Assembly (NCBI RefSeq): GCF_025195125.1
Contig: NZ_JAMGSL010000012.1
Coordinates: 179,837-243,836 of the forward strand
Length of the DNA stretch: 64,000 nucleotides
Origin: Streptomyces sp. Je 1-79
Lineage (GTDB): Bacteria > Actinomycetota > Actinomycetes > Streptomycetales > Streptomycetaceae
Direction of reading: 5' to 3'
Notes under the pieces: model-generated
What the model saw: only the letters and a program-made list of their open reading frames with translations
Databases searched by the model: none
What the model was told of the DNA's origin: nothing
Shown here: positions 33,703-42,550 of the stretch, piece after piece
How the letters are laid out: the number at the start of each line of letters is the position of its first letter
Numbering within the stretch: the stretch's first letter is position 1
Made by a program: the position numbers and the translations under genes

Positions 33703-33736
33703 GCGGAGAGTGTACGAAGCAGGGGGTCTGGCGGGC

Positions 33737-34297
33737 CTACGGCTCCGGGGCCGTCAGATACCGCTGCACGGTCGGCCCCAGCCAGGCGACGATCTCGTCC
33801 GTGGACATCTCGACCGCGGGTGGCAGCCGCAGGACGTAGCGGGTGAGCGCCATGCCGAGGATCTGCGAGGCGACGAGCGCGGCACGGCGCGGCGCGTCGG
33901 CGGGATCGGGACAGACGCCTCGGGTGATCGGTCCGAGCTGCTCCGCGAAGATCGTCTGCATGCGTTCGACACCGGCGCCGTGGGTGACACCGACACGCAG
34001 CAGCGCGGTCAGGACGTCGTCGCGCTCCCAGCGGTCGAGGAAGTGCGCGACCAGGACCGGCCCGATGTGCCGGGACGGCAGGCCGGCGAGCTCCGGAAGC
34101 TCCAGCTCGAAGTCGGAGGCCGCGGTGAACAGCCCCTCCTTGCTGCCGTAGTAGCGCATCACCATCGACGGGTCGATCTCGGCGTCACGGGCGATGGCCC
34201 GGATGGTGGCGCGCTCGTAGCCGTCGGCGGCGAAGCGTTCGCGGGCGGCTTCGAGGATCGCGGCGCGGGTGGCGTCGGAGCGGCGTGCGGTCGTCAT
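33737..34297 (-). CDS. TetR family repressor of the flavin monooxygenase
   Basis: 186 residues. Helix-turn-helix at about 13-58 (TIRAIARDAEIDPSMVMRYYGSK), then a ligand domain of the TetR_C type with FLDRWERDDVLTALLR. It diverges from the flavin monooxygenase gene and the 146-bp gap holds four copies of CAACNRGCGTTG. Repression of both genes, relieved by an aromatic drug-like ligand, is the natural reading. Confidence 0.92.
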   Translation of the reverse strand: MTTARRSDATRAAILEAARERFAADGYERATIRAIARDAEIDPSMVMRYYGSKEGLFTAASDFELELPELAGLPSRHIGPVLVAHFLDRWERDDVLTALLRVGVTHGAGVERMQTIFAEQLGPITRGVCPDPADAPRRAALVASQILGMALTRYVLRLPPAVEMSTDEIVAWLGPTVQRYLTAPEP

Positions 34298-34313
34298 GCC
34301 AACGACTGTAGGC

Positions 34314-34395
34314 CAACAGGCGTTGACAGTCCATCCGGCTCAGGTCTACGTTTACCAACAAGCGTTGACCAACGAGCGTTGACCAACAAGCGTTG
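34314..34395. promoter_or_regulatory. Four TetR operators on a 14-bp lattice
   Basis: CAACAGGCGTTG (34314-34325), CAACAAGCGTTG (34356-34367), CAACGAGCGTTG (34370-34381) and CAACAAGCGTTG (34384-34395). Starts are spaced 42, 14 and 14 bp, so all fall on one 14-bp grid. The first abuts the TetR gene start, the others precede the monooxygenase gene. Confidence 0.9.
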
Positions 34396-34442
34396 GCCAC
34401 GGCCGTGGGCACACCCACTTCGCCGGAAGTCAGGAGTCAGCC

Positions 34443-35822
34443 ATGAACCACCTGGACACGGACGTCCTCGTCGTAGGCGCGGGCCCCACCGGAATGCTGC
34501 TCGCCGGCGACCTCGCCGCCGCGGGCCACCGCGTCACCCTGGTCGAGCGCCGCCCGCACGGCATCAGCAACATCACCCGCGCCTTCGCCGTGCACGCCCG
34601 CACCCTGGAGCAGCTCGACGCCCGCGGTCTCGCCGACGAACTGGTCGCCACCGGCACACCCATCACCCGGATGCGGCTCTTCGGCCGCTCCGCCCTCGAC
34701 CTGACCCGGCTCCCCTCCCGCTTCGCCTACCTCCTCGTCACCCCGCAGTACGAGGTCGAGCACCTCCTCGAACGCCGCGCACTGTCCACAGGTGTGGACT
34801 TCCGGTACGGAACGGAACTGCGCGGACTGAGTCAGGACGCCGACCAGGTCACCGCCGAACTCACCGGCCCCGACGGCACACCCCTCGCCCTCCGCGCCCG
34901 CTACCTCGTCGGCGCCGACGGCGTACGCAGCGCCGTACGGACAGCCCTGGGACTGCCCTTCCCCGGCGACTCCGTGATCCGCTCCCTCGTCCTCGCCGAC
35001 GTCAAGCTCACCCAGAAGCCCAAGGAGCTCTTCACCGTCGACGGAACGGGCGACGCCTTCGCGTTCATCGCCCCCTTCGGCGACGGCTGGTACCGCGTCA
35101 TGGGCTGGAACCGCACCCGCCAGGTCCCCGACACCGAACCCGTCGACCTCGACGAGCTCCGGGACATCACCCGCCGCGCCTTCGGCAGCGACTACGGCAT
35201 GCACGACGCCCGCTGGATCTCCCGCTTCCACAGCGACGAACGCCAGGCCCCCGCCTACCGCGCCGGCCGCGCCTTCCTCGCCGGAGACGCCGCCCACGTC
35301 CACTCCCCCGCCGGCGGCCAGGGCATGAACACCGGCCTCCAGGACGCCGCCAACCTCTCCTGGAAGCTCACCGCCGTCCTGCGCGGCGACGCCCCCGACC
35401 CCGAAGCCCTCCTCGACAGCTACCAGTCCGAGCGCCACCCCGTCGGCGCCACGGTGCTCCGCAGCAGCGGCGCCATCATCCGGCTCGCCATGGCCCGCGG
35501 CCCGCTCCGACGCACCGCGCGCAGCCTCGCCGCACGGATCCTCGACAAGGTGCCCGTCGTCTCCGCCAAGGCCATCGGCATGATCAGCGGACTCGGCATC
35601 GCCTACGGCCGGGACACCCGGCGCGTCCCCGACCTCGAACTGCGCGAGGGCCGACTGTACGAGCTGCTGCGCGAGGGCGAGTTCGTCCTGATCGCCCCCG
35701 AGGGCGCCACGCCCGACCTGCCCGCGTCCCCGACCACCCCGGCCCGCCTCGTACGGGCCACCTGGACCGACCCCGCCCGCCGCTCGACACTCCTCGTCCG
35801 CCCCGACGGCTACGCGTTCTGA
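34443..35822 (+). CDS. FAD-dependent aromatic monooxygenase (class A)
   Basis: 459 residues. FAD dinucleotide motif GAGPTG (12-17), the DG motif VGADGVRSAVR near 157, and GDAAHVHSPAGGQGMNTGLQDA from G281 (shortened: GDAAH, PAGGQGMN). It resembles rifampicin monooxygenase and polyketide hydroxylases such as PgaE. The C-terminus ends at VRPDGYAF, slightly shorter than usual. TetR control suggests a detoxifying, inducible role, possibly drug inactivation. Confidence 0.9.
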   Translation: MNHLDTDVLVVGAGPTGMLLAGDLAAAGHRVTLVERRPHGISNITRAFAVHARTLEQLDARGLADELVATGTPITRMRLFGRSALDLTRLPSRFAYLLVTPQYEVEHLLERRALSTGVDFRYGTELRGLSQDADQVTAELTGPDGTPLALRARYLVGADGVRSAVRTALGLPFPGDSVIRSLVLADVKLTQKPKELFTVDGTGDAFAFIAPFGDGWYRVMGWNRTRQVPDTEPVDLDELRDITRRAFGSDYGMHDARWISRFHSDERQAPAYRAGRAFLAGDAAHVHSPAGGQGMNTGLQDAANLSWKLTAVLRGDAPDPEALLDSYQSERHPVGATVLRSSGAIIRLAMARGPLRRTARSLAARILDKVPVVSAKAIGMISGLGIAYGRDTRRVPDLELREGRLYELLREGEFVLIAPEGATPDLPASPTTPARLVRATWTDPARRSTLLVRPDGYAF

Positions 35823-35832
35823 CCCGGCAGGG

Positions 35833-36309
35833 TCAGAAGACGTACGGGTCCCCGGTGGCCAGGACCAGGACGCGATGCCGGTCGTTCCCCGGGTTCGTGT
35901 CCGCGGCCCCGTCTCTCCAGAGCGTGGCGATGTCGACCGTCACCTCGTCCGGGGAGCCCGCGGTCCGCAGATCGAGCGCCAGCTCGTCGACCGCCCCGGC
36001 GGCGCGCAGCTCACCGGTGCGACAGACGACCACCCGGTCGCTCCCCCACAGACAGGACGGCGGCAGCTCCTGCCCACCCGCCATGGACTCGGAGAAAGCC
36101 AGCCGCACCGTCGCCTGGTACACGTCCGACGGCCCGTGGTTCTCCGTCACCAGCCGGACCCCGATCCGCCCCTCCGACAGCGAAAGGTGGCCATGATGAG
36201 CCAGATCGGCCTCGACCCCGACGGCATGGGCGCTCGCGCCCGTACCCGCACCGCCCACCACCACGGCCGCCAGCACCGCACCCAGCAGAGCCCCGCGCAT
36301 CCCAGTCAT
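35833..36309 (-). CDS. Secreted hypothetical protein
   Basis: 158 residues from ATG 36309. A signal peptide (ALLGAVLAAVVVGGAGTGASA) is followed by a beta-rich region resembling the DUF11-type bacterial Ig-like fold (VRLVTENHGPSDVYQATVRL). Two cysteines (SCLWG, VVCRTG) could pair outside the cell. Convergent with the monooxygenase gene (10-nt gap). Function unknown; start choice uncertain between 36309 and 36300. Confidence 0.7.
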   Translation of the reverse strand: MTGMRGALLGAVLAAVVVGGAGTGASAHAVGVEADLAHHGHLSLSEGRIGVRLVTENHGPSDVYQATVRLAFSESMAGGQELPPSCLWGSDRVVVCRTGELRAAGAVDELALDLRTAGSPDEVTVDIATLWRDGAADTNPGNDRHRVLVLATGDPYVF

Positions 36310-36384
36310 GCCCAGAAGATACCGACAACTCCCCATATGTTCTGACTACCTGTCAGTCCGCGTGTCCCATGGCACCCTGACCCC

Positions 36385-36720
36385 ATGCTCATCGCACGGT
36401 CCGCCGCCCTCTTCGCCGTCGCCGCCCTCTTCGAGATCGGCGGGGCCTGGCTCGTCTGGCAGGGCGTCCGCGAACACCGCGGCTGGATCTGGATCGGCGC
36501 CGGCGTCGCCGCCCTCGGCGTCTACGGCTTCGTCGCCACCCTCCAGCCCGACGCCGAGTTCGGCCGCATCCTCGCCGCCTACGGCGGAGTGTTCGTCGCC
36601 GGATCCATCGCCTGGGGCATGGTCGCCGACGGCTACCGCCCCGACCGCTGGGACATCACCGGCGCCCTGATCTGCCTGGCGGGCATGGCCGTGATCATGT
36701 ACGCGCCCCGCGGTCGCTGA
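36385..36720 (+). CDS. YnfA family (UPF0060) membrane protein
   Basis: 111 residues, four transmembrane helices, and the family signature FEIGGAWLVWQ, AAYGGVFVAGSIAWGMVADG and PDRWD. YnfA-type proteins are small multidrug-resistance-like exporters. It may be cotranscribed with the SDR gene 62 nt downstream. Confidence 0.93.
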   Translation: MLIARSAALFAVAALFEIGGAWLVWQGVREHRGWIWIGAGVAALGVYGFVATLQPDAEFGRILAAYGGVFVAGSIAWGMVADGYRPDRWDITGALICLAGMAVIMYAPRGR

Positions 36721-36782
36721 ACCCGCCGACCTATCCTGACCACGCGATCGACACAATCGACCACACGCGCGAGGAGCACGTC

Positions 36783-37547
36783 ATGACCGCCGCCGGTACC
36801 CCCATCGCCGTCGTCACCGGAGCGAGCAGCGGAATCGGGGCCGCCACCGCCAGGCAGCTCGCCGCCGCCGGATACCGCGTGGTCCTCACCGCCCGCCGCA
36901 AGGACCGCATCGAGGCGCTGGCCGCCGAGATCGTCGAAGCCGGCCACCAGGCCACCGCCTACGCCCTCGACGTCACCGACCGCGAAGCCGTCCAGACCTT
37001 CGCGACCGCCTTCCGCACCATCGCCGTCCTCGTCAACAACGCCGGCGGCGCCCTCGGCGCCGACCCCGTCGCCACCGGCGACCCCGAGGACTGGCGCCAG
37101 ATGTACGAGGTCAACGTCATCGGCACGCTCAACGTCACCCAGGCCCTGCTGCCCGCCCTCACCGCGAGCGGCGACGGCACGGTCGTCGTCCTCTCCTCCA
37201 CCGCCGGACACTCCACCTACGAAGGCGGCGCCGGCTACGTCGCCGCCAAGAACGGCGCCCGCGTGCTCGCCGAGACCCTCCGCCTGGAGATCGTCGGTAC
37301 CCCGGTCCGCGTCATCGAGATCGCCCCCGGCATGGTCAAGACGGACGAGTTCGCCACCACTCGCTTCCGCGGCGACACCGACAAGGCCGCCAAGGTCTAC
37401 GCGGGCGTGGCCGAACCCCTCACCGCCGACGACGTCGCCGACACCATCACCTGGGCCTGCACCCGCCCCCCGCATGTCAACATCGACCTCCTGGTGGTCC
37501 GCCCCCGCGCCCAGGCCTCCAACACCAAGGTCCACCGCGAGCTCTGA
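36783..37547 (+). CDS. SDR family NAD(P)-dependent oxidoreductase
   Basis: 254 residues with all classical SDR features: TGASSGIG (12-19), NNAG (86-89), Ser in VVLSSTAG (S139/S140) and YVAAK (Y153, K157). It looks like the YdfG/serine dehydrogenase branch. ATG preceded by GAGGAG. Ends at a strong bidirectional terminator. Confidence 0.93.
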   Translation: MTAAGTPIAVVTGASSGIGAATARQLAAAGYRVVLTARRKDRIEALAAEIVEAGHQATAYALDVTDREAVQTFATAFRTIAVLVNNAGGALGADPVATGDPEDWRQMYEVNVIGTLNVTQALLPALTASGDGTVVVLSSTAGHSTYEGGAGYVAAKNGARVLAETLRLEIVGTPVRVIEIAPGMVKTDEFATTRFRGDTDKAAKVYAGVAEPLTADDVADTITWACTRPPHVNIDLLVVRPRAQASNTKVHREL

Positions 37548-37568
37548 CCGCCCGGCGGAAACGCCGTA

Positions 37569-37593
37569 GGGGCCGGTGCTCGGCACCGGCCCC
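37569..37593. terminator. Bidirectional terminator between the SDR gene and rtcB
   Basis: GGGGCCGGTGC / GCACCGGCCCC, an 11-bp perfect stem with loop TCG, between two convergent genes. Confidence 0.8.
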
Positions 37594-37621
37594 CGCGTTC
37601 ATCCCGCCGCCCCCCGGGGCG

Positions 37622-38815
37622 TCAGCCCTTCACGCAGATGACCTGCTTCAGCTTCGCGACGACCTCCACCAGGTCGCGCTGCTGATCGATGACCTTCTCG
37701 ATCGGCTTGTACGCACCCGGGATCTCGTCCACGACACCGGAGTCCTTACGGCACTCCACGCCCCGCGTCTGCTCCTCCAGGTCCCGCGTCGAGAAGCGCC
37801 GCTTCGCCGCGCTCCGGCTCATCTTCCGGCCCGCGCCGTGCGAGGCCGAGTTGAAGGAGGCCTCGTTGCCGAGCCCCTTCACGATGTACGAACCCGTGCC
37901 CATCGACCCGGGGATGATCCCGAACTCGCCGGAGCCGGCCCGGATCGCTCCCTTACGGGTGACCAGCATGTCCATGCCCTCGTACCGCTCCTCCGCCACG
38001 TAGTTGTGGTGGCAGGAGATCACCGGGTCGAAGGCCACCTTCGCCTTGCGGAACTCCCGGCGGACGACCTCCTGGAAGAGCGCCATCATCACCGCGCGGT
38101 TGTACTTCGCGTACTCCTGCGCCCAGAAGAGGTCGTTCCGGTACGCCGCCATCTGCGGGGTGTCCGACACGAAGACCGCCAGGTCACGGTCGACGAGCCC
38201 CTGGTTGTGCGGCAGCTTCTGCGCCTCGCCGATGTGGTACTCGGCCAGCTCCTTGCCGATGTTCCGGGAGCCGGAGTGCAGCATCAGCCACACCGAACCG
38301 GTCGAATCAAGACAGAACTCAACAAAGTGATTTCCGCTGCCGAGCGTACCCATCTGCTTCTGGGCGCGTTCGTGTCGGAATTTGACCGATTCCGCGATCC
38401 CGTCGAACCGCGACCACAGGCCGTCCCACGCCGTCGCCGAGAACTGGTACAGCCGCTGCGGATCCACCATCTCCCGGTGCATCCCCCGCCCCACCGGAAT
38501 CGCCTGCTCGATCTTCGACCGCAGCCGCGACAGATCCCCCGGCAGGTCGTTCGCCGTCAGGGACGTCTTGACCGCCGACATCCCGCAGCCGATGTCCACA
38601 CCCACCGCCGCCGGACAGACCGCCCCGTGCATCGCGATCACCGAACCGACCGTCGCGCCCTTGCCGTAATGCACGTCCGGCATCACGGCCAGGCCCTTGA
38701 TCCACGGCAGCGTGGCCACGTTCTGGAGCTGCTGCATCGCGCCGCCCTCGACCGTGGAAGGATCGGCCCACATCCGGATGGGCACCTTCGCACCCGGTAC
38801 CTCTACATACGACAT
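37622..38815 (-). CDS. rtcB: RtcB family RNA ligase
   Basis: 397 residues. GTP-dependent ligase joining 3'-phosphate or 2',3'-cyclic phosphate to 5'-OH RNA ends, for tRNA or mRNA repair. Metal ligands in VGVDIGCGM (D74, C77), H-rich metal-binding segments (GSGNHFVEF; ISCHHN) and the guanylated histidine in SHGAGR (H326) are all present. No archease or RtcA gene is adjacent. A stand-alone gene divergent from a DUF3558 lipoprotein gene. Confidence 0.95.
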   Translation of the reverse strand: MSYVEVPGAKVPIRMWADPSTVEGGAMQQLQNVATLPWIKGLAVMPDVHYGKGATVGSVIAMHGAVCPAAVGVDIGCGMSAVKTSLTANDLPGDLSRLRSKIEQAIPVGRGMHREMVDPQRLYQFSATAWDGLWSRFDGIAESVKFRHERAQKQMGTLGSGNHFVEFCLDSTGSVWLMLHSGSRNIGKELAEYHIGEAQKLPHNQGLVDRDLAVFVSDTPQMAAYRNDLFWAQEYAKYNRAVMMALFQEVVRREFRKAKVAFDPVISCHHNYVAEERYEGMDMLVTRKGAIRAGSGEFGIIPGSMGTGSYIVKGLGNEASFNSASHGAGRKMSRSAAKRRFSTRDLEEQTRGVECRKDSGVVDEIPGAYKPIEKVIDQQRDLVEVVAKLKQVICVKG

Positions 38816-38977
38816 ACTTCCTCAATTCCCCCAAAAAGCCTGATAACGCAAAAACCGGCTCCAAGGCCCGTACAGGTGACAACGGACCGGCATCAACGGC
38901 AGCGCGTGCGATAGACATTGTGTCCACCGGCCGGTATCCGGCGGCAAACAGTTTTCGGGAGAAGGGAGCCTGGAAGC

Positions 38978-39868
38978 GTGCAGCGACAGGCGTACGTACC
39001 CGGTCTGACAGCGCTCGCCGCAGCGCTCGTCCTGGGGCTCACCGGATGCTCCTCCGACAGTGGAGGCGGCACCGGCGCCGTCGACTCCAAGGCCGGTCCC
39101 GCCGCCCCCGCCGCTCCCCCAGGCCGCTACCGCACCCTCTTCGAGCCCTGCCGCGCCGTCCCGCAGGACACCCTCCGGGACCTGCTGCCCGGCGCCGCCC
39201 AGCTCCCCGACGAAGAGCGGATCGCGGTGTACCGCGGAGCCCCCGCCGTCACGTACGACACCGACCGTCGCGTCGGCTGCAGCTGGAAGGCCGACACCCC
39301 CGACGCCATGCACCGGCTGCGGCTCGACATCGAGCGGGTGGTGTCGTACGACCCCGCCGTGAGCGACGACGACCGCGCGCAGGAGGTGTTCTTCCGCAAG
39401 CAGATCGCGGCGAACCTCCCCCAGCCGCCCCAGACTCCCCAGCAGCCCCAGAGCCCCTCCGGCACCTCGGACGCCCCCAGCACCACCCCCGGCGCCACCC
39501 CGAGCGGCACGACGAGCGGTACGACGAGCGGCACCAGTCCGAGCGCGACCGCGAGCGGCACCGCCAAGCCCACCGACCCGGACGCCCCCTCGGGGAACCA
39601 GACCCCCACCGGCGCTCCCACCACCGGCCTTGAGCCCCGCCTCCTCCAGGGCCTCGGCCAGGTCGCCTTCCTCGACGACGCCCTCAGCGCCGGCGGGGCG
39701 AACGGCCGCCTGCGCACCGTGAGCGTGGTCTTCCGCACATCCAACGTGGTCGTGACGGTCGAGTACGTGGAGCAGACGACCGGCTCCGCGGACGCCCCCG
39801 ACAGCCGGGAACTGCAGGAAAAGGCCCAGAACCTGGCCCGTCTGCTCTCCGAGCGCCTGGAGGAGTAG
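38978..39868 (+). CDS. DUF3558 family lipoprotein
   Basis: 296 residues from a GTG with GAAGGGAG upstream. Lipobox LTGC (C24). The DUF3558 core has PC at the first cysteine (LFEPCRAVP) and the GCSWK motif. A Thr/Ser/Gly/Pro-rich linker covers about residues 150-210 (PSGTTSGTTSGTSPSATASG). The next gene encodes a second DUF3558 lipoprotein, probably a duplication. Cell-envelope function unknown. Confidence 0.85.
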   Translation: MQRQAYVPGLTALAAALVLGLTGCSSDSGGGTGAVDSKAGPAAPAAPPGRYRTLFEPCRAVPQDTLRDLLPGAAQLPDEERIAVYRGAPAVTYDTDRRVGCSWKADTPDAMHRLRLDIERVVSYDPAVSDDDRAQEVFFRKQIAANLPQPPQTPQQPQSPSGTSDAPSTTPGATPSGTTSGTTSGTSPSATASGTAKPTDPDAPSGNQTPTGAPTTGLEPRLLQGLGQVAFLDDALSAGGANGRLRTVSVVFRTSNVVVTVEYVEQTTGSADAPDSRELQEKAQNLARLLSERLEE

Positions 39869-39975
39869 CCGTCCGGACCCGCTCCGCGACCGCGCCGGGA
39901 CCACGTAACGTGTCGGCGTACCGTGGCCGCCGGCCGGACCGTACCCGGACCGTACGACAAGCGACTGAAGGAACC

Positions 39976-40701
39976 ATGCACCGATCAGCCCCGCGACTCA
40001 CCCGCATACTCGCCTGCGCAGCCGTCCCGGTGATGCTCGTCGTCGCCGGCTGCTCCTCGGACTCCGACGGCGCTTCGGGTACCCCGGACAAGGGCAAGGG
40101 TTCGGCGTCCGCGGCCCCCAGCACCCAGCCGTCGGCGAAGGCGCCCGAGCCCGCGAAGTTCGCGAAGCTGCCCGAGGTCTGCAAGTCGATCTCGGCGAAG
40201 ACGACCGCGAGCCTGGTGCCGAAGGCGAAGGCGAAGAACGGTACGGCGGCCGCGTCCAGTGACACCGCCAGCCGCGGCGGCTGCTCGTGGAACGGTCTCG
40301 ACGACAAGGGCGTCAAGGGCTCGCAGTACCGCTGGCTCGACGTCTCCTTCTACCGCTACGAGTCGGACGCCTCCCTGGGCAGCGGCGAGAAGCGCGCCCA
40401 GGAGAACCTCGCCAAGGAGCTCGCCAAGCTCCAGGCGACGGAGGGCGCGAAGAAGCTGAAGACCACGGACTCGGCCGGTGTCGGCGACGAGGCGAAGGCC
40501 GTGGCGTACCAGCTGAGCAAGACCGGTGAGGACTTCAGCTACGCCTCGGTCGTGGCGCGCACGGGCAATGTGCTGGTGCTGCTCACCTACAACGGCGCGG
40601 GTTACGCCGGGGCGGACACCCCCTCCGACAAGACGATCATGGACGGTGCGGTGAAGGCCTCGAAGGAGGCCGTCGCGGCCGTCGCGGCGGCGAACAAGTA
40701 G
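39976..40701 (+). CDS. DUF3558 family lipoprotein (second copy)
   Basis: 241 residues. Lipobox VVAGC (C26), then a polar linker, LPEVCKSIS and GGCSWNGL, the same two-cysteine motif as the neighbour. Lacks the long Thr-rich linker. RBS GAAGGAACC. A strong hairpin follows the gene. Confidence 0.85.
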   Translation: MHRSAPRLTRILACAAVPVMLVVAGCSSDSDGASGTPDKGKGSASAAPSTQPSAKAPEPAKFAKLPEVCKSISAKTTASLVPKAKAKNGTAAASSDTASRGGCSWNGLDDKGVKGSQYRWLDVSFYRYESDASLGSGEKRAQENLAKELAKLQATEGAKKLKTTDSAGVGDEAKAVAYQLSKTGEDFSYASVVARTGNVLVLLTYNGAGYAGADTPSDKTIMDGAVKASKEAVAAVAAANK

Positions 40702-40749
40702 GTCGCGCGGGCAACAGGCGTCGCGTACACCCGTATTTGCGCATGTTTT

Positions 40750-40787
40750 CGAGGAGCCTGTCCCTCCCCAGAGGGCCGGGCTCCTCG
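40750..40787. terminator. Hairpin after the second DUF3558 gene
   Basis: CGAGGAGCC (40750-40758) pairs with GGCTCCTCG (40779-40787); an inner CCCTC/GAGGG stem closes the loop. It lies between the DUF3558 and DUF2637 genes. Confidence 0.65.
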
Positions 40788-40840
40788 CGCGTGTGCCACG
40801 CTGTGCCCGCGAGATGTGGATTGACGGGAGGGGATCGCGG

Positions 40841-42154
40841 GTGGCCGCGGTGCAGCTGACACGCACGCACAAGGTGCTGATCGGTGTGGTGATCGCCGGT
40901 GCGGTGATCATTGCCGGTATCGGTTTCGCGGGTTCGTACGCCGCTGTGCGTGAGCTCGCCGTGGAGAAGGGCTTCGGCAACTTCTCCTACTTCTTCCCGA
41001 TCGGCATCGACGCCGGTATCTGTGTGCTCCTGGCACTGGACCTGCTGCTGACCTGGATCCGGATCCCGTTCCCGCTGCTGCGCCAGACCGCGTGGGTGCT
41101 GACGGCGGCGACGATCGCGTTCAACGGCGCGGCCGCGTGGCCGGACCCGCTCGGTGTGGGTATGCACGCGGTGATCCCGGTGCTGTTCGTCGTCGCGGTG
41201 GAGGCGGCCCGTCACGCGGTGGGCCGCATAGCCGACATCACCGCCGACAAGCACATGGAGGGCGTCCGGCTCACCCGCTGGCTGCTGTCGCCGATACCGA
41301 CGTTCCGGTTGTGGCGCCGGATGAAGCTGTGGGAGCTTCGCTCGTACGAGCAGGTGATCAAGCTGGAGCAGGACCGGCTGATCTACCAGGCGCGGCTGCA
41401 GGCGCGGTTCGGGCGCGCGTGGCGCCGGAAGGCGCCGGTGGAGGCCCTGATGCCGCTGCGGCTGGCGAAGTACGGTGTGCCGCTCGCGGAGACGGCGGCG
41501 GCCGGTCTCGCGGCGGCCGGTGTGGAGCCGGTGCTGCTCCCGCCGCAGCCGGTGCTCGCCGAGGCGGTGCCGGTGGCGGCGGCTCCGGCCGCCCTGTCGG
41601 CCCCCCAGCCCCAGCAGGCCCGCCCGCAGGACCCCCAGGGGCCCCAGAGCGCCGAGTACCCCCAGGGCCCGCAGGGTCCGGCGCAGCAGGTTCCGCCGAG
41701 TCACGACAGCCCGTGGTTCGCGGCGCAGCCGCTGCCCCCGGAGGCGTACGCGGGTACGTACGTCCCGATGTACGCGGAGGGCCAGGAGCCGCCGCTGGTG
41801 GGGCCCCCGGGCCCCGAGGGCGCGCCCGTCCCGAACCCGCGCCAGGGGCAAGCCCCCCAGGCCCCCGTACAGGCACAGGGCCAGGTCCAGGAGCAAGGGC
41901 CGGAGCAGTTCGACGAGTTCGCCGAGTACTCCGACCTCGAACCGCCCGTGGACGAGTTCTCCGAGGCCGCGTACAAGGCGATGTGGGACTTCGTCGAGGA
42001 GCGGCAGGACTTTCCGAACGCCGAGCAGCTCGACATACGGCTGAGCGACATGTACGGCGTCCAGCACCCGCGCAGCGCGTCCATCCTGCGTGAGCTGACG
42101 CCGCAGCTGCGCCACCGCATCGAGCAGGAGATGGCGGAGAACCACATCCCCTGA
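40841..42154 (+). CDS. DUF2637 domain membrane protein (SpdB-like)
   Basis: 437 residues from a GTG with GGAGGGG upstream. Four transmembrane helices in residues 10-125, then a basic helical stretch and a long Pro/Gln/Gly-rich linker (about 240-360). The C-terminus (about 365-437) looks like a winged helix: AYKAMWDFVEERQDFPNAEQL (shortened). DUF2637 proteins include plasmid spread proteins such as SpdB; here it sits in the chromosome with no plasmid genes near. Confidence 0.85.
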   Translation: MAAVQLTRTHKVLIGVVIAGAVIIAGIGFAGSYAAVRELAVEKGFGNFSYFFPIGIDAGICVLLALDLLLTWIRIPFPLLRQTAWVLTAATIAFNGAAAWPDPLGVGMHAVIPVLFVVAVEAARHAVGRIADITADKHMEGVRLTRWLLSPIPTFRLWRRMKLWELRSYEQVIKLEQDRLIYQARLQARFGRAWRRKAPVEALMPLRLAKYGVPLAETAAAGLAAAGVEPVLLPPQPVLAEAVPVAAAPAALSAPQPQQARPQDPQGPQSAEYPQGPQGPAQQVPPSHDSPWFAAQPLPPEAYAGTYVPMYAEGQEPPLVGPPGPEGAPVPNPRQGQAPQAPVQAQGQVQEQGPEQFDEFAEYSDLEPPVDEFSEAAYKAMWDFVEERQDFPNAEQLDIRLSDMYGVQHPRSASILRELTPQLRHRIEQEMAENHIP

Positions 42155-42168
42155 CCGGCGGCGGGACT

Positions 42169-42381
42169 CTAGGCCTTGGCCTTCGCCCGCTGCTTCGCGG
42201 TCTCGCCCCACAGGGCGAGGGCGAGACCGACGACCGCCAGGACGATGTACCCGGCGGTGGGGATGTCCCACCACTTGGGGAGCAGTCCCCAGGCCTCGTC
42301 CCCGAAGATCTGCCCGCCGGCGCCGAGACCGCCCTGTACGAGGGTGATCCATCCGATGACTGCGATGACTTCGTTCTTCAT
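42169..42381 (-). CDS. Small two-helix membrane protein
   Basis: 70 residues. Two hydrophobic segments (about 5-20 and 42-60) and a basic C-terminal tail (KQRAKAKA). It is convergent with the DUF2637 gene. No family recognised; Streptomyces often have such small proteins near lysS. Confidence 0.65.
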   Translation of the reverse strand: MKNEVIAVIGWITLVQGGLGAGGQIFGDEAWGLLPKWWDIPTAGYIVLAVVGLALALWGETAKQRAKAKA

Positions 42382-42485
42382 GTCTTCACGGTCTCCCGCG
42401 CGACGGCCGTTCTCGTCGTGCGCACGTCGGAAGCCGGCGTAGTCCGAAGGATGGAGAGCTCGCCGCGAAGGGCTCGGGTACGGCG

Positions 42486-42518
42486 AAGGGCCGCCACCGG
42501 AAGCCGGTGGCGGCCCTT
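42486..42518. terminator. Strong hairpin after lysS
   Basis: AAGGGCCGCCACCGG / CCGGTGGCGGCCCTT, a perfect 15-bp stem with an AAG loop, between lysS and the small membrane protein gene. Confidence 0.8.
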
Positions 42519-42550
42519 CGTTCTCCTGGCCTGTGGCCTCGCGTGAGGCG

